From NCBI GenBank assembly GCA_965200955.1, contig OZ241742.1:1860001-1924000 (forward strand): DNA of 64,000 nt. Reading direction: 5' to 3'. Positions 37,284 to 47,853 of this stretch are shown in pieces. Origin of the DNA: Bin80 sp026708685 (lineage in GTDB: Bacteria; Bacteroidota; Rhodothermia; Rhodothermales; Bin80). Below the pieces are notes generated by a model, which made no database searches, was not told the DNA's origin, and saw nothing but the letters and a program-made list of their open reading frames with translations. How positions within the stretch are numbered: the stretch's first letter is position 1; each line of letters begins with the position of its first letter. Made by a program: the position numbers and the translations under genes.

Positions 37284-37502
37284 GCATCAAATGATTAGTG
37301 AATAGGAAACAGTACAAAGATACAAAATACGGAGGGATTTCGAAGTATAAAATTCACATGTTCAAGGCATAGATTTTAGGACAATTTATACCGTCAAATC
37401 TGAGTAGGATCAAATGGTAATGATCCAAAACAAAGAAGTACAGTTCGTAATACGCAACAACTCAACAAATTCACAAAAAATCAGTTAAATTCGCCTAAAA
37501 CA

Positions 37503-37521
37503 GAGGTTTTGCAAAAGGCTC
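37503..37521 (-). repeat. Right terminal inverted repeat of the IS
   Basis: Perfect complement of the left end. The adjacent GATA at 37522-37525 is the second target-site copy. Confidence 0.9.
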
Positions 37522-38575
37522 GATAGTAAATAATTTCCCTTCATGGTCACATCATAGAAATAATAACCACTTCGATCATCATTATCACTCAATAACTGGA
37601 ATGGTAGTGTTAGGATGTCAATATATGTTCTTCTGCCAGATATAAGAAAAGATGATTTACCTTTACGTATCGGCCCTTCAAATGTGAAACTTGATGCAAT
37701 GAGGCCTGCTGATGCACTGCCCTTGTATTGATGAAGGTCACCCTCTTTCATTGTAAGTTCCACAACAGATGACAATCGGCCTCCATACCTTGCTGGAAAT
37801 CCTCCCTTAATGATTGATACATCTTTAATTGCATCATCACTGAACACACTCAAGAATCCAAACAAATGATTCGGATTGTACACTGGGATGCCGTCAAGCA
37901 GAACCAAGTTTTGATCAGGGCCTCCACCCCGTACATAAAGACCAGAGGTCCCCTCAATACCAGATTGAACTCCTGGTAATAACTGTAACGTTTTGAATAT
38001 ATCGACTTCTCCTGCTAAAACTGGAAGATCCTTTATATCTGAAATGGCTAACGAAACTCCACTCATTTGAAGTATTTCCACATCTGTTTCACCATCTGCA
38101 ATTACCTCAAATTCCTCTAAGCCCACTACAGATGGTTTTAACAGAATATTTAATTGAATATCCTCATTTAAATTTGCGTGAATTAGTTGAGGCGTATATC
38201 CAATATGAGAAATCAGTAGCAATACTGAATCTGCTTTAAGTGTGAGGCTGAAAAATCCATATCGATTTGTTACGGTACCAATTAGATAATCCTGAGCGTA
38301 AACGGTAACTCCAACTAAACTCTCTCCACTTTCCAAATCTCTCACAAAACCATTCACTGTGTTCCTCTGGGAGTTAGTATTCTGGATGTCGTTATATCTA
38401 AAATCGATTTCACTGTCATTGGTAGACGCATCCTGGAATTGGGGTTCCACATACCCAGACAAACAGCGACTCCGATAAATGGGGATATTAGGCAACAAAA
38501 AAGGATACATAATGATGCATTAGCAAGCGTAGCGTATGTGAATAGAAATCGTGATCTAAAGTGCCTGATACTCAT
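37522..38575 (-). pseudogene. 5' half of a TonB-dependent receptor gene, also frameshifted
   Basis: A start at 38575 gives a signal peptide ('SLCILFCCLISPFIGVAV'). The mature part ('SGYVEPQFQDAS' onward) is in another frame, so there is a frameshift near 38455. After it come a carboxypeptidase-D-like domain ('VNGFVRDLESGESLVGVTV') and the plug ('GLYVRGGGPDQNLVLLDGIP', 'GGFPARYGGRLSSV'). The frame is cut by the IS after 'GNYLLS' and runs out inside it at 37485. Restored, the receptor would be ~840 residues, normal for the class, and would import an unknown ligand together with the DUF4249 lipoprotein. Confidence 0.9.
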
Positions 38576-39582
38576 GTTGGAGTCGTGAATAGGTTTACCA
38601 TTCGCCTCATAAAAAATGATTTGAAAGTTGTAGTTTTAACCTAATAATTTAATAACCACGGTGAGTAATCTTAATGATTGATTCATTTGACAAGAAAATT
38701 AGTTATGAGTGAGAACATCCCTAATTTACATAAAAAATTCTATGGTATTGCGTAAAATGTCAAATTTTTATAGTATTATTTTGAGTGATTTACAAAATCT
38801 ATCAATTCAGAAAAAATCTTTCTCTGGGCTATCTCAGGAGCATTTTTCACATAAAAATCAATAAGTTATTGGAATAACTACGAATGATTGAAATAAATTA
38901 TGATCATGATTTGGAGATGAGATCGTTATTGAATCAACCTAACTTTCCATTTTCCATCTAACTTGCTTTACAAGAACACGAATAGGAATTGAAGAAAACA
39001 ATGTGCTTGAAAGTCTAAAATGTAATGGTCTAAGTTGCAATTCACACTTAGTGGTAAACCTATTATTTTGGTAAAGATTCAGACGGAAAAAATTCAAAGC
39101 CTGAAAAACTTGACTTTTCTAAGGCAGTACTCATATAGAGGGGAGTGGAATCCTATTGGTTTCCTGTGTGGCTAAGTCATCATGGTTGAATAAATTAAGG
39201 GAATGCAGAGACTACTCCAGTTTTTTTGTTACATTTACAAATCTTTTCCATCTATAAGACCCGTCATGATGGTTATATGGAGATGGATGCCTATTTTGAA
39301 CGAATTTGATGAGTCAGGCGATGATCTGACGGATAGGTACAGTATAGTCTAATGATTGAATCAAGATGGAAGCCCATTTGTTTGATCAACATCTATTTTT
39401 ACTAACGGATTCATTTGATGAGCATCAGACCGAAGATTTTGAATCATTCGTTTTTCTGCAAATGTGTCTGAATCCATAGATCCCGCGTCTATTCATTAGA
39501 GACCATCAACCAGTTGTGTCACTCTTTTGGATAGTATACCTAAACATAACTGTATTTTTTCAACTGACAAAATCTGATTCCC
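38576..39582. other. One-kilobase AT-rich gene-free region
   Basis: Between the divergent receptor relic and clpX. No open frame with recognisable features, no tRNA-like fold and no clear terminator was found. It must contain the clpX promoter, but I cannot place it with confidence. Confidence 0.45.
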
Positions 39583-40857
39583 ATGAGTGATATCGGAGAT
39601 GATCTTCAACTGACCTGTTCGTTTTGCAACCGCGGCAGTGATGAGGTTAATTCATTGATTGCTGGACAAGATGTATATATCTGCGATTACTGTATCGCTG
39701 ATGCACAAGTGATTCTTGATGATTCAGAAACATCTCAGCCCAAAGTGAAATCTCCTCGCAAAGCGAAGAGAAAAACTCCAAAAAGACTCTTGTTGCCAAA
39801 GCAGATCAAGAAAAAACTGGATGAGTATGTGATCGGTCAGGAAGATGCGAAAAAATCACTTGCTGTTGCAGTCTACAACCATTACAAACGTATTGAATCC
39901 GATCAGTTTGTTACCGATTATCACGATGTGGAAATCGAAAAGTCAAATGTCCTTCTGTTGGGTCCCAGTGGTACGGGGAAGACGTTACTGGCCCGAACAT
40001 TGGCACGCATCTTGAATGTTCCTTTTTCGATTAGTGATGCCACCGCTTTGACAGAAGCAGGATATGTTGGAGAGGATGTGGAAACGATCCTCTCCAATTT
40101 GCTCTCTGCCGCTGAATTTGAGGTTCAAGATGCGGAACGTGGTATCATCTTCATTGATGAAGTGGATAAGATTGCCCGAAAAAGTCACAACGCATCCATT
40201 ACGCGGGATGTATCGGGTGAAGGCGTGCAACAAGCACTCTTGAAAGTATTGGAGGGAACGGTGGCCGGTGTTCCCCCCAAGGGTGGACGAAAACATCCAG
40301 AACAGAGTCTCGTCAATATTGATACACGTGGAATCCTCTTTATCTGTGGAGGTGCGTTTGAAGGTCTCTCCGAAATCATTGCCCGCCGCCTCAATGTGAA
40401 TCATATCGGATTTACATCCAACCCAGAGCAGAAAGTGACCAATCATGATTTGACGATCTTTGAGAAAGTAGAACCCGAAGATTTAGTGCAGTATGGGTTG
40501 ATTCCTGAACTCATAGGTCGATTGCCGATCGCCTCAGGATTGTCTCCTCTCTCCGATGATGAGATGATGCAAATTCTGACCGAACCCAAAAATGCCATTG
40601 TGCGTCAGTTCCAGAAATTATTCGCTCTTGATGGTGTCAAATTAGTTTATGATGAGGCTGCCCTTCGGTGTGTTGTTGAGCGTGCTCGTGCACTTGGAAC
40701 AGGAGCACGAGGTCTTCGCAGTGTTCTTGAACAGTCCATGCTGAATATTATGTTTGAGATCCCCAGCATCAAGGATGTTGGAGTCTGCAGGATCTCAGAG
40801 GAGACAATTGAGTTAGGCACTCCTCCTATCTACGAAAAGCGTAAAGCATCAGCCTAA
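39583..40857 (+). CDS. clpX: ATP-dependent Clp protease ATP-binding subunit ClpX
   Basis: This AAA+ unfoldase feeds substrates to the ClpP protease. The 424-residue protein has an N-terminal zinc-binding domain ('CSFCNRG' and 'CDYC'), Walker A 'GPSGTGKT' (127-134), Walker B 'GIIFIDEVDK' (~187-196), the pore/sensor region 'ARKSHNASITRDVSGEGVQQ' and the C-terminal 'ALGTGARGLRSVLE'. The linker after the zinc domain is rich in Lys and Arg ('SPRKAKRKTPKR'). clpP is not in the window. The tamA-like gene begins five bases downstream and may be cotranscribed. Confidence 0.96.
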   Translation: MSDIGDDLQLTCSFCNRGSDEVNSLIAGQDVYICDYCIADAQVILDDSETSQPKVKSPRKAKRKTPKRLLLPKQIKKKLDEYVIGQEDAKKSLAVAVYNHYKRIESDQFVTDYHDVEIEKSNVLLLGPSGTGKTLLARTLARILNVPFSISDATALTEAGYVGEDVETILSNLLSAAEFEVQDAERGIIFIDEVDKIARKSHNASITRDVSGEGVQQALLKVLEGTVAGVPPKGGRKHPEQSLVNIDTRGILFICGGAFEGLSEIIARRLNVNHIGFTSNPEQKVTNHDLTIFEKVEPEDLVQYGLIPELIGRLPIASGLSPLSDDEMMQILTEPKNAIVRQFQKLFALDGVKLVYDEAALRCVVERARALGTGARGLRSVLEQSMLNIMFEIPSIKDVGVCRISEETIELGTPPIYEKRKASA

Positions 40858-40862
40858 AGTGC

Positions 40863-43055
40863 ATGAAGGGGTTGATCACATTCGCTCTCATTGGCGTTTT
40901 GTATCCATCATTGACCCTCGCCCAGTCCGATCTCTTAGATGTTAATGAGAACACAACGGTACGCCGAGTGGAGTTTGAGTATACCGATGCAGATCGATAC
41001 TCCCCCCGCTTTACGACTGCGGAGCTTCGCGAGTTAACCGTAATCAGGGGAATTTCCCGGTATCGTTGGTTCCGAAGATTTCTAGGCAACAGCAGGTCTG
41101 AGGATGACCGCTTGAACCCGATTGAGCTGCAACGAGATGTCGTCCGTCTTCGACAGGCATTTCGGGAGGCAGGATATCTCCACACGCATGTGAATTATTC
41201 CAACTCTACTCATGACCGTCAGAAAAACCAGGTCGTAATTCAATTTAGCATCACGCAGGGTCCACCGGTCATTATTCAGGACGTTGGTTTTTTTGCAGAT
41301 CAGGGATTTCTGGCGACGAGTCTCAACGAACAACTGCGTAAGGCATGGATTGATTTCCGAGATCAAACCAGCTTTGATGTAGGGGATGTCTTCACCATTT
41401 TTGAAATGGTACAGATTGAAGATCAAGTTCTTGGATGGTTCAAGGATCAAGGATATGCATTTGCAGATCTGAAGACATCGTTCACAATAGACTCTCTCTA
41501 TAATGCTGCTGACATCAGTTTTCATGTAGATACAGGGCCGCCTGGATTTATAGACACCATTGAGGTGATAGGAGCCCCAGATGTGAATCGCAGTGTCGTT
41601 CTCCGATCCCTGCCATTTCAAAGAGGAGATCCGTTTTCCCAGCAGGATTTGATTGAAGGACAGCGAGCCTTGTTTGCACTAGGGCTATTCAGCATCGTTC
41701 AGGTCGACATCCCGCCGCAATCCCAAGATCAGTCAGTGCAGGTTCAAGTCAATCTGGAGCGGTCCCGTCCACGGCATGTTTCAGCAGAGACGGGATATCA
41801 TCAGCGGGAAGGGATTACTGCGGAAGGGCGATGGAGTCATAGGAATTTTCTGGATGGTGCTCGGACATTAATTCTCACCACTCAAATCCAGACAGGTTTA
41901 CTGGCTACAGCAGGTGTTGGGGCCGTCTCAAGCCGATCAGCACGGGCAGCAGTGGCATTAACGCAGCCCCATGTTGGTACAACCAAGTTAAGGGCCATCA
42001 TAGAACCCTTTATTCTGTATGAACGGGATCCACTGGCTCAACTGTCATCAAGATTATTGGGATTCAATCGCCGTGAGTATGGTGCATCCATGACCATGAT
42101 CTATGGTATACAACAAGATAGGTTTATTACTCTACGCTATAACCTAAGCCGTACAACAAGCTTCACACAGAGTATCTCAGGAGATGCGTACGATAGGAGC
42201 GTGCTTTTACTGAGCGGAACTCTGGGTTGGATTGATAATCTTCTGCGACCGACTCAAGGTTTTATCGTTCAACCCCTGATTGAGCAGAGTGGGCTCATTG
42301 AATCTTGGCTTGGAGTTCGGCCACTTGGATTGAGGTATCATAAGATGCAAATGAAGATAGGGGTTTATATTCCAATATCTCAACGTTTTCGATTCAGTGG
42401 TCACTTGAAAGCGGGCAGGATTTGGCCAAGAGGAAGTCGAGAGATTACCCTCTATTCTGAGGACGGGGTTCAAAGGATTCATTCACAATTTGTGCAGCCA
42501 ACGGAGAATCGTTTTGATGCTCTGCGCTACTATATTGGGGGAGCCGATGATGTTCGGGGTTGGAGCACGGGATTAGCTGGACCCAAGGCAATCCGAACAG
42601 GTCCAATGGATTCAGTGGATGATGGAGCCGAACGACGAGGCGTTTATGAGCCTGTCGGTGGATTAGCGCGTATATCTGCAAGTGCGGAGGTACAATTCCA
42701 GTTGGGAGGTCCATGGTATGGTGCTGCTTTCATGGATGCAGGAGTGGTGTCCTCCCAGACTTCGGATGGCTGTAGTTCGGAGTATTTTGAGGATGTCAAT
42801 ATGACCCGTCCAATCCTAGTCCAGTGTGGATTCAAAGATGATGGAAAACTATCTCTGTCTCAGGTGAAGATAGGCACTGGTTTGGGGGTTCGTTACGATA
42901 CACCGATAGGATTTATCCGTTTTGATGTGGCTACAAAATTAAACCCCGATCCATTGGATCTACAGTCCTCAGGAGATGCACTCAACTCCGACGAGGCTAC
43001 AAGAAATGTATGGTATCGCTATAATGTTCACTTCAGTATCGGGCAAGCGTTTTAG
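40863..43055 (+). CDS. BamA/TamA-family outer-membrane assembly protein
   Basis: A 730-residue Omp85-family protein. It has a signal peptide (1-21, ending 'SLTLAQ'), then POTRA-like repeats (about residues 35-300, e.g. 'EAGYLHTHVNYS' and 'ERGDPFSQQDLIEGQRAL' by type) and a C-terminal barrel of about 400 residues with the typical 'YYIGGADDVRGWSTG' lid motif and ending 'HFSIGQAF'. It overlaps tamB, so it is most likely the TamA-like partner (TamL in Bacteroidota) that helps insert outer-membrane proteins or move lipids. It is shorter than BamA and has fewer POTRA units. Confidence 0.88.
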   Translation: MKGLITFALIGVLYPSLTLAQSDLLDVNENTTVRRVEFEYTDADRYSPRFTTAELRELTVIRGISRYRWFRRFLGNSRSEDDRLNPIELQRDVVRLRQAFREAGYLHTHVNYSNSTHDRQKNQVVIQFSITQGPPVIIQDVGFFADQGFLATSLNEQLRKAWIDFRDQTSFDVGDVFTIFEMVQIEDQVLGWFKDQGYAFADLKTSFTIDSLYNAADISFHVDTGPPGFIDTIEVIGAPDVNRSVVLRSLPFQRGDPFSQQDLIEGQRALFALGLFSIVQVDIPPQSQDQSVQVQVNLERSRPRHVSAETGYHQREGITAEGRWSHRNFLDGARTLILTTQIQTGLLATAGVGAVSSRSARAAVALTQPHVGTTKLRAIIEPFILYERDPLAQLSSRLLGFNRREYGASMTMIYGIQQDRFITLRYNLSRTTSFTQSISGDAYDRSVLLLSGTLGWIDNLLRPTQGFIVQPLIEQSGLIESWLGVRPLGLRYHKMQMKIGVYIPISQRFRFSGHLKAGRIWPRGSREITLYSEDGVQRIHSQFVQPTENRFDALRYYIGGADDVRGWSTGLAGPKAIRTGPMDSVDDGAERRGVYEPVGGLARISASAEVQFQLGGPWYGAAFMDAGVVSSQTSDGCSSEYFEDVNMTRPILVQCGFKDDGKLSLSQVKIGTGLGVRYDTPIGFIRFDVATKLNPDPLDLQSSGDALNSDEATRNVWYRYNVHFSIGQAF

Positions 43056-46000
43056 GAAGCGTTGGACTGCTGTTCTTGGAGTCTTCCTCATGGTTGGGTT
43101 CCTGCAGACACCCTGGGGGATAACGCTGGTTGCACGTCTGGCACTCCATGCCTCTGATGTAGAGTTACAGTTTGATTCTATACATGGATTTTGGATGCAT
43201 TCGGTGGAGGTGCGGGGGATTGAAGGGAAGATTGCTACCCATTTCATTCGGGCAGATACAGTCCGTGCTCAGCCTTCATTATGGAATTTACTCACAGGCA
43301 CTCTTCATTTTCGACAGGTGGATCTGGTCAATCCCGAATTTCATCTTCATCCCACTGAAGTTCTGGAATCATCTGATGTAGAAGAGACACAGATTTCGCT
43401 CCCAGCCATTGACATGCTTCGGATCCAAGGTGGAACGTTTATTGATGAGGCACAGCATCTTGACGTTGGCATAATCAGTGTCCAGGGTGTTATGTCAAAC
43501 AATGAAGTACATATATCAACGATCACTGCCGATGTATTATGGCAGGATGAACGGTTCACCCTAGAATCCGATGTGCACTATCAACCCAATGGCCATTCAT
43601 TCGCAGTGGACTCGCTTGTTTTGGCAGGCACTGAATCTACAGTTCTAGTCCATGGACATGCAGGGCCAACGACGAATCTTTATCTCACGGGCGATCCTTT
43701 TTCAAGTGATCTCATGGGAGTGTTGGGGCTAACAACAGAGGATCATTTTGATGTGACCATGAGGCTCAACGGACTTCGTGATTCCTTACATATTGCAGTG
43801 GATGCTTCATCCGAAGGTGGGCAGCAGCTCATGCTACGTGCAGCGGCAACTATCGGGTATCCTTCTCTACATGTTGACACCCTAGAATTCGAGAAGATAG
43901 ATCTGAGCCAGGTGTCATCACTTCCCCCAGCCACATTGACAGGTTCCATCACTGGTCATGTCAGTGGTATTCGCTGGGATTCCCTTGATGGCACTGTGAT
44001 GGCTGAGTTCAATGAAAGCCTGATCGCTGGCATATCCATTCCATTTGTGAGTCTCTCTGCTTACTTAGATCAGGGGCAGATCCATGCTGATGTTCAGTCT
44101 GATCTTGAGTTAGGATCTGTACACTTGACTGGTAATTCAACATCTTTATTCCAAAGTGGTGAGATACAGGGACAATTCAGACAGGTAGATACCGAGGTTG
44201 TATTTGCTGAGCATACCAGTATACTCAATGGTGACTTTCGCATTGGGTGGGGCGATTCTCTTGTGGCCAGCATTCAAGTATTACCAGGGTATCTTGGTCA
44301 AATGAATCTTGAAAGTGGTGCGGTTCAACTGTACAGAGATGACCAGGGATTTCAGATGACTGCAGGGATGTATTCCGATTCAAGCTTGATTGAGTTCCGA
44401 GCTGTACAGGATGGATCAGGTCTGGTTAGCTATCTTCAGATGGATTCTCTGGATATAGGCAAGTTGATGAATCAGAATCATCTTTCATCTAGGATCAGCC
44501 TTGTTGCAGAATCAAAGACGAACTGGCCGCCAGACAGTGTTGTGATGAGTGTAGAGATTCACCCTTCCATGTGGGATCAGATTTCGATAGAGGGGGGGAC
44601 GATACAGGCAACCTTACAAGGATTTGATCTTCATGTGGATGGGAATATGGACCTTGCATCAGGGACCGTTGCAATGAAGGGTAATGTAAACTTTGAATCA
44701 ACATCCCCACAATGGAAAGTAGTTGATGGGCAGATTGACCATTTGAATATCGAAGATCTGGGACTTGCAATGGCAACCGATCTGAACGCAAACTTTCAGT
44801 TTCATGGGAGTGGATTCACAGATGTTGAAGGTCAAATCCTCGTCAACCCTTCCTCAATTCATGACGAAGTAATTCATGAAGGTTTCTTTTCTTTGAAGAT
44901 GGCCAACGCAGTGGCAGAAATTGACAGCCGCCTTTCTATCGGTTACGGCGGGCTTGAGTCGCAGGTGATGATGTCGCCACTGGATCAGATCCTGGACATT
45001 CAGGTCAAACATGGAGTATTTCAAGGCCTCAATATTGGATCCTTATTAGGGGACCATTCTTTCTCGACCAGTCTGAGCGGTCGAATTGACAGTTTATCTT
45101 GGGGGGAAGGTGGGTTTGCATCGGTCACTCTTGATTCTTCGGAGGTGGGTGCCATTGGAATCTCAGGTTCGCATTTCACGGTAAAAACAATGGGGGATGC
45201 GTTATCTGTAGCAGGAGTCATCACTAAAGGCGAGGGGTCTGTTGAAGTGAAAGAGCTATTCTTGGGATCCGAGCAAAAGGTTCGTGCCGTTGGCTTTTTC
45301 CATAACGTTCCAATAGCGGATATTGGGATTCCAGGCTCAAGGCTGAACGGTTCCTTTGATTTGGACCTACAGGGATTTGATCCGCGAACATGGACCTTAT
45401 GTCATGCTGAAATCAACGCAGATCGTACTCGGGTTGGGGATGTGGAATTTGAACGGATCCGAGTGAGCACCGCCATGCAGGATGGAGTTATCACGCTATA
45501 CGAGTTTGATATCCACAGCAATGCTGGTCAGATTTCAGGAGATGGTAGTGTTTCTCTCTTTGGCGAATCATCCGACAGCGTAGACTTCATCGGAGAGATT
45601 ACCAATGCATCGCTCCTTGCACCTTGGACTGGAGATACACCCATCCTTGGTGCAGAGACAGATACATTATGGGCCCAGTTCAGCCACCAGAATGACTCCC
45701 TTAGGTGGAGAGCGGGGGTAGAAATTCGTCCGATGGAATGGAAGTCAACCCGATTATTCCATGCATCTGGGTATGCTGAGGGTACTCTGCATGATTGGGA
45801 GCCGAGGCTTGGGCAGGCACAGATCATACTGGACCGGCTTTCCGTTCCGAATCTTTCTGCCAGACAGGCACAGTTGGGCGTAAAAGATCAGGATGGCATG
45901 TTACTCTATGAGTCCCATCTTCATATTGATGAGAATCGGTCACTCGCTCTCAATGGGGAGGTAGATCTCACTGCACGTACTTCCATCCTTGAGAAGTTGG

Positions 46001-47853
46001 ATCTGTATCTTGGCGAGGAGCAGTGGCATTTAGGAGTGCCAGCACAGATCCTTGCAGACGAGGGGATCCGAATACGATATTTTGTATTGGAGAGTGAAAA
46101 TCAGGAGATTACACTGGATGGCATCATCAACCCCGATGGTGAGCAGCGATTGGGATTCAATGCATTCAATGTTGAGTTATCTCCATTTACGGATCTTTTT
46201 GGTTTGTCAAGTCTTGGAGGAGTCGTCAATGCGGATTTGTTTTTCCAGGGACCAGCCACATCTCCCACCCTTACGGGATCACTGGATTTCTTGGTAGATT
46301 CTGACAATCAGAGAGTTGGAAGCGTCAGTGCTCAACTTGATTATACGGATCTAGGACTGGATATTCAGTCCAACTTTGAGCATATTGATGGGAGTTCGCT
46401 TTCGATTTCGGGGCTCGTTCCTATAGATTTACGACTCAAGAAAGAAGCGAGTCCATCATTCCCCAATGCTTCCATGAATTTGAATGCTGATCGGTTTAAC
46501 CTTGCATGGGTCAGCCCCTTCCTTGCACAGGAAGAAATCAGCCGGGTTCAGGGGAAATTGACTGGTGAACTTAGCGTGAGTGGATTCATGACGAATCCAA
46601 ATATGCTGGGAGAACTTGATCTGTCTCAGGGGTCTATGCACCTACCCCAGCTTGGGATTGCTCCAACGGAGTTTGAAATCCATGCCATGATGCGACAGGA
46701 TACGGTTTACATGGAGCATGTTTCTGTCAATAGTGGTCAGGGGAGTGCATCCGGTTCTGGTCATGTGATTCTCGGTGCACCCAACCAAGGTCAAGTAATG
46801 ATGGCCGTTGAAATGAGTGATTTTGAAGTGACAGATACGGCTCCATACGAAGCCGAGGTAAGTGGTTCCATCGTAATTGATGGAACGGTTCTTCAACCCT
46901 CTATATCAGGAGATCTAGATATGACCAGTGCGGTGATTCGCCCAGAAGATGTTCCTGTGACGCTCGCTGATGGCCTGATCAATTTTACCGAAGAAGATCT
47001 TCAAATGCTGGAGGAGTATTTTAACATTCGTGCTGGAGTATGGGATACGACAACGTATTCATTGATTGATGCATTGACCATGGATATTTCTATTGGAATA
47101 CCGGGAACGGTTCGACTGCACAGTTTACAGAGCCCTGAGATGACTGTCTTTTTGAGCGGATCCCTGAACATTACCAAAGAACCCTATGCCGATCAGCAGC
47201 TCCAGGGAACGGTAAGCATTGTGCCAGATCTTAGTTATTTGCGGCAGTTCGGTCGACGTTTTGATATCCAGCGTGGACGAGTGACCTTTTCTGGATCGGC
47301 CACGAATCCATTTTTTGATCTTCAGGCACGTCTGGAAATTCCCAACCGTAGCGGACTTGAAAGTCCTGTTACTATTTTAATGGATGCATTGGGTGAAATT
47401 CAAGATCCCGAGACATTGACATTTGAATTACGGAGTGAACCGGTACAGTTGGACCGCTCCGATATGATTTCGTACATGGCGACGGGCCGCCCGGCGGCGG
47501 ATGCCTTTCAGTTAGGCAGTGGTGGTGCACTTCAGACAGGAAGTAATTTAGCCCTTCAGCAGTTATCCAGCTTGGTCGCGGGTGCCGCAGGGGCTGGACT
47601 GGGACTGGATGTGGTCCAAATTGATCCCGAAACCAATGGGGACATAACCCTTACTGCAGGAAAATATGTGTCAAGCAAACTCTTTACCTCTGTACGTTGG
47701 CCTATCACTGCATCCTCAAGCACTTCCATCAATGCCATTGAAAGGAATCGTGAGTTGGTGATAGAATACTCACTGTATCCCTGGCTTCTCGCCCGTATGC
47801 GTGGAGAAACGGGTGCCATAGGGTTAAGTTTTTTATATCAGTATACTTGGTGA
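43024..47853 (+). CDS. tamB: TamB-family translocation/assembly protein
   Basis: A 1,609-residue envelope-spanning protein. A single N-terminal membrane anchor ('VLGVFLMVGFLQTPWGITLV') is followed by very long beta-rich repeats of the AsmA/TamB type and the C-terminal DUF490/TamB domain ('YLRQFGRRFDIQRGRVTFSG', 'SYMATGRPAADAF', 'GAAGAGLGLDVVQIDP'). TamB bridges the periplasm and is implicated in outer-membrane protein assembly and phospholipid transport. ATG 43024 gives the anchor directly; an earlier in-frame ATG at 42976 lies deeper in the tamA-like gene. The overlap with tamA is 32 bases. Confidence 0.9.
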   Translation: MFTSVSGKRFRKRWTAVLGVFLMVGFLQTPWGITLVARLALHASDVELQFDSIHGFWMHSVEVRGIEGKIATHFIRADTVRAQPSLWNLLTGTLHFRQVDLVNPEFHLHPTEVLESSDVEETQISLPAIDMLRIQGGTFIDEAQHLDVGIISVQGVMSNNEVHISTITADVLWQDERFTLESDVHYQPNGHSFAVDSLVLAGTESTVLVHGHAGPTTNLYLTGDPFSSDLMGVLGLTTEDHFDVTMRLNGLRDSLHIAVDASSEGGQQLMLRAAATIGYPSLHVDTLEFEKIDLSQVSSLPPATLTGSITGHVSGIRWDSLDGTVMAEFNESLIAGISIPFVSLSAYLDQGQIHADVQSDLELGSVHLTGNSTSLFQSGEIQGQFRQVDTEVVFAEHTSILNGDFRIGWGDSLVASIQVLPGYLGQMNLESGAVQLYRDDQGFQMTAGMYSDSSLIEFRAVQDGSGLVSYLQMDSLDIGKLMNQNHLSSRISLVAESKTNWPPDSVVMSVEIHPSMWDQISIEGGTIQATLQGFDLHVDGNMDLASGTVAMKGNVNFESTSPQWKVVDGQIDHLNIEDLGLAMATDLNANFQFHGSGFTDVEGQILVNPSSIHDEVIHEGFFSLKMANAVAEIDSRLSIGYGGLESQVMMSPLDQILDIQVKHGVFQGLNIGSLLGDHSFSTSLSGRIDSLSWGEGGFASVTLDSSEVGAIGISGSHFTVKTMGDALSVAGVITKGEGSVEVKELFLGSEQKVRAVGFFHNVPIADIGIPGSRLNGSFDLDLQGFDPRTWTLCHAEINADRTRVGDVEFERIRVSTAMQDGVITLYEFDIHSNAGQISGDGSVSLFGESSDSVDFIGEITNASLLAPWTGDTPILGAETDTLWAQFSHQNDSLRWRAGVEIRPMEWKSTRLFHASGYAEGTLHDWEPRLGQAQIILDRLSVPNLSARQAQLGVKDQDGMLLYESHLHIDENRSLALNGEVDLTARTSILEKLDLYLGEEQWHLGVPAQILADEGIRIRYFVLESENQEITLDGIINPDGEQRLGFNAFNVELSPFTDLFGLSSLGGVVNADLFFQGPATSPTLTGSLDFLVDSDNQRVGSVSAQLDYTDLGLDIQSNFEHIDGSSLSISGLVPIDLRLKKEASPSFPNASMNLNADRFNLAWVSPFLAQEEISRVQGKLTGELSVSGFMTNPNMLGELDLSQGSMHLPQLGIAPTEFEIHAMMRQDTVYMEHVSVNSGQGSASGSGHVILGAPNQGQVMMAVEMSDFEVTDTAPYEAEVSGSIVIDGTVLQPSISGDLDMTSAVIRPEDVPVTLADGLINFTEEDLQMLEEYFNIRAGVWDTTTYSLIDALTMDISIGIPGTVRLHSLQSPEMTVFLSGSLNITKEPYADQQLQGTVSIVPDLSYLRQFGRRFDIQRGRVTFSGSATNPFFDLQARLEIPNRSGLESPVTILMDALGEIQDPETLTFELRSEPVQLDRSDMISYMATGRPAADAFQLGSGGALQTGSNLALQQLSSLVAGAAGAGLGLDVVQIDPETNGDITLTAGKYVSSKLFTSVRWPITASSSTSINAIERNRELVIEYSLYPWLLARMRGETGAIGLSFLYQYTW

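Larger units (their letters stand above)
35896..37521 (-). mobile_element. 1,626-bp DDE-transposase insertion sequence in the receptor gene
   Basis: Perfect 19-bp terminal inverted repeats (GAGCCTTTTGCAAAACCTC at 35896-35914 and its complement at 37503-37521) bound one transposase gene and ~240 bases of non-coding sequence at each end. The 4-bp duplication GATA and exact restoration of the host frame on removal show a simple, probably recent insertion. Ends and transposase resemble the IS1182/ISNCY-like part of the IS4/IS5 superfamily; exact family is not certain. Confidence 0.92.

Noticed and set aside
39985..40446. 153-codon frame antisense to clpX
   Set aside because: It is a shadow of a well-conserved housekeeping gene.
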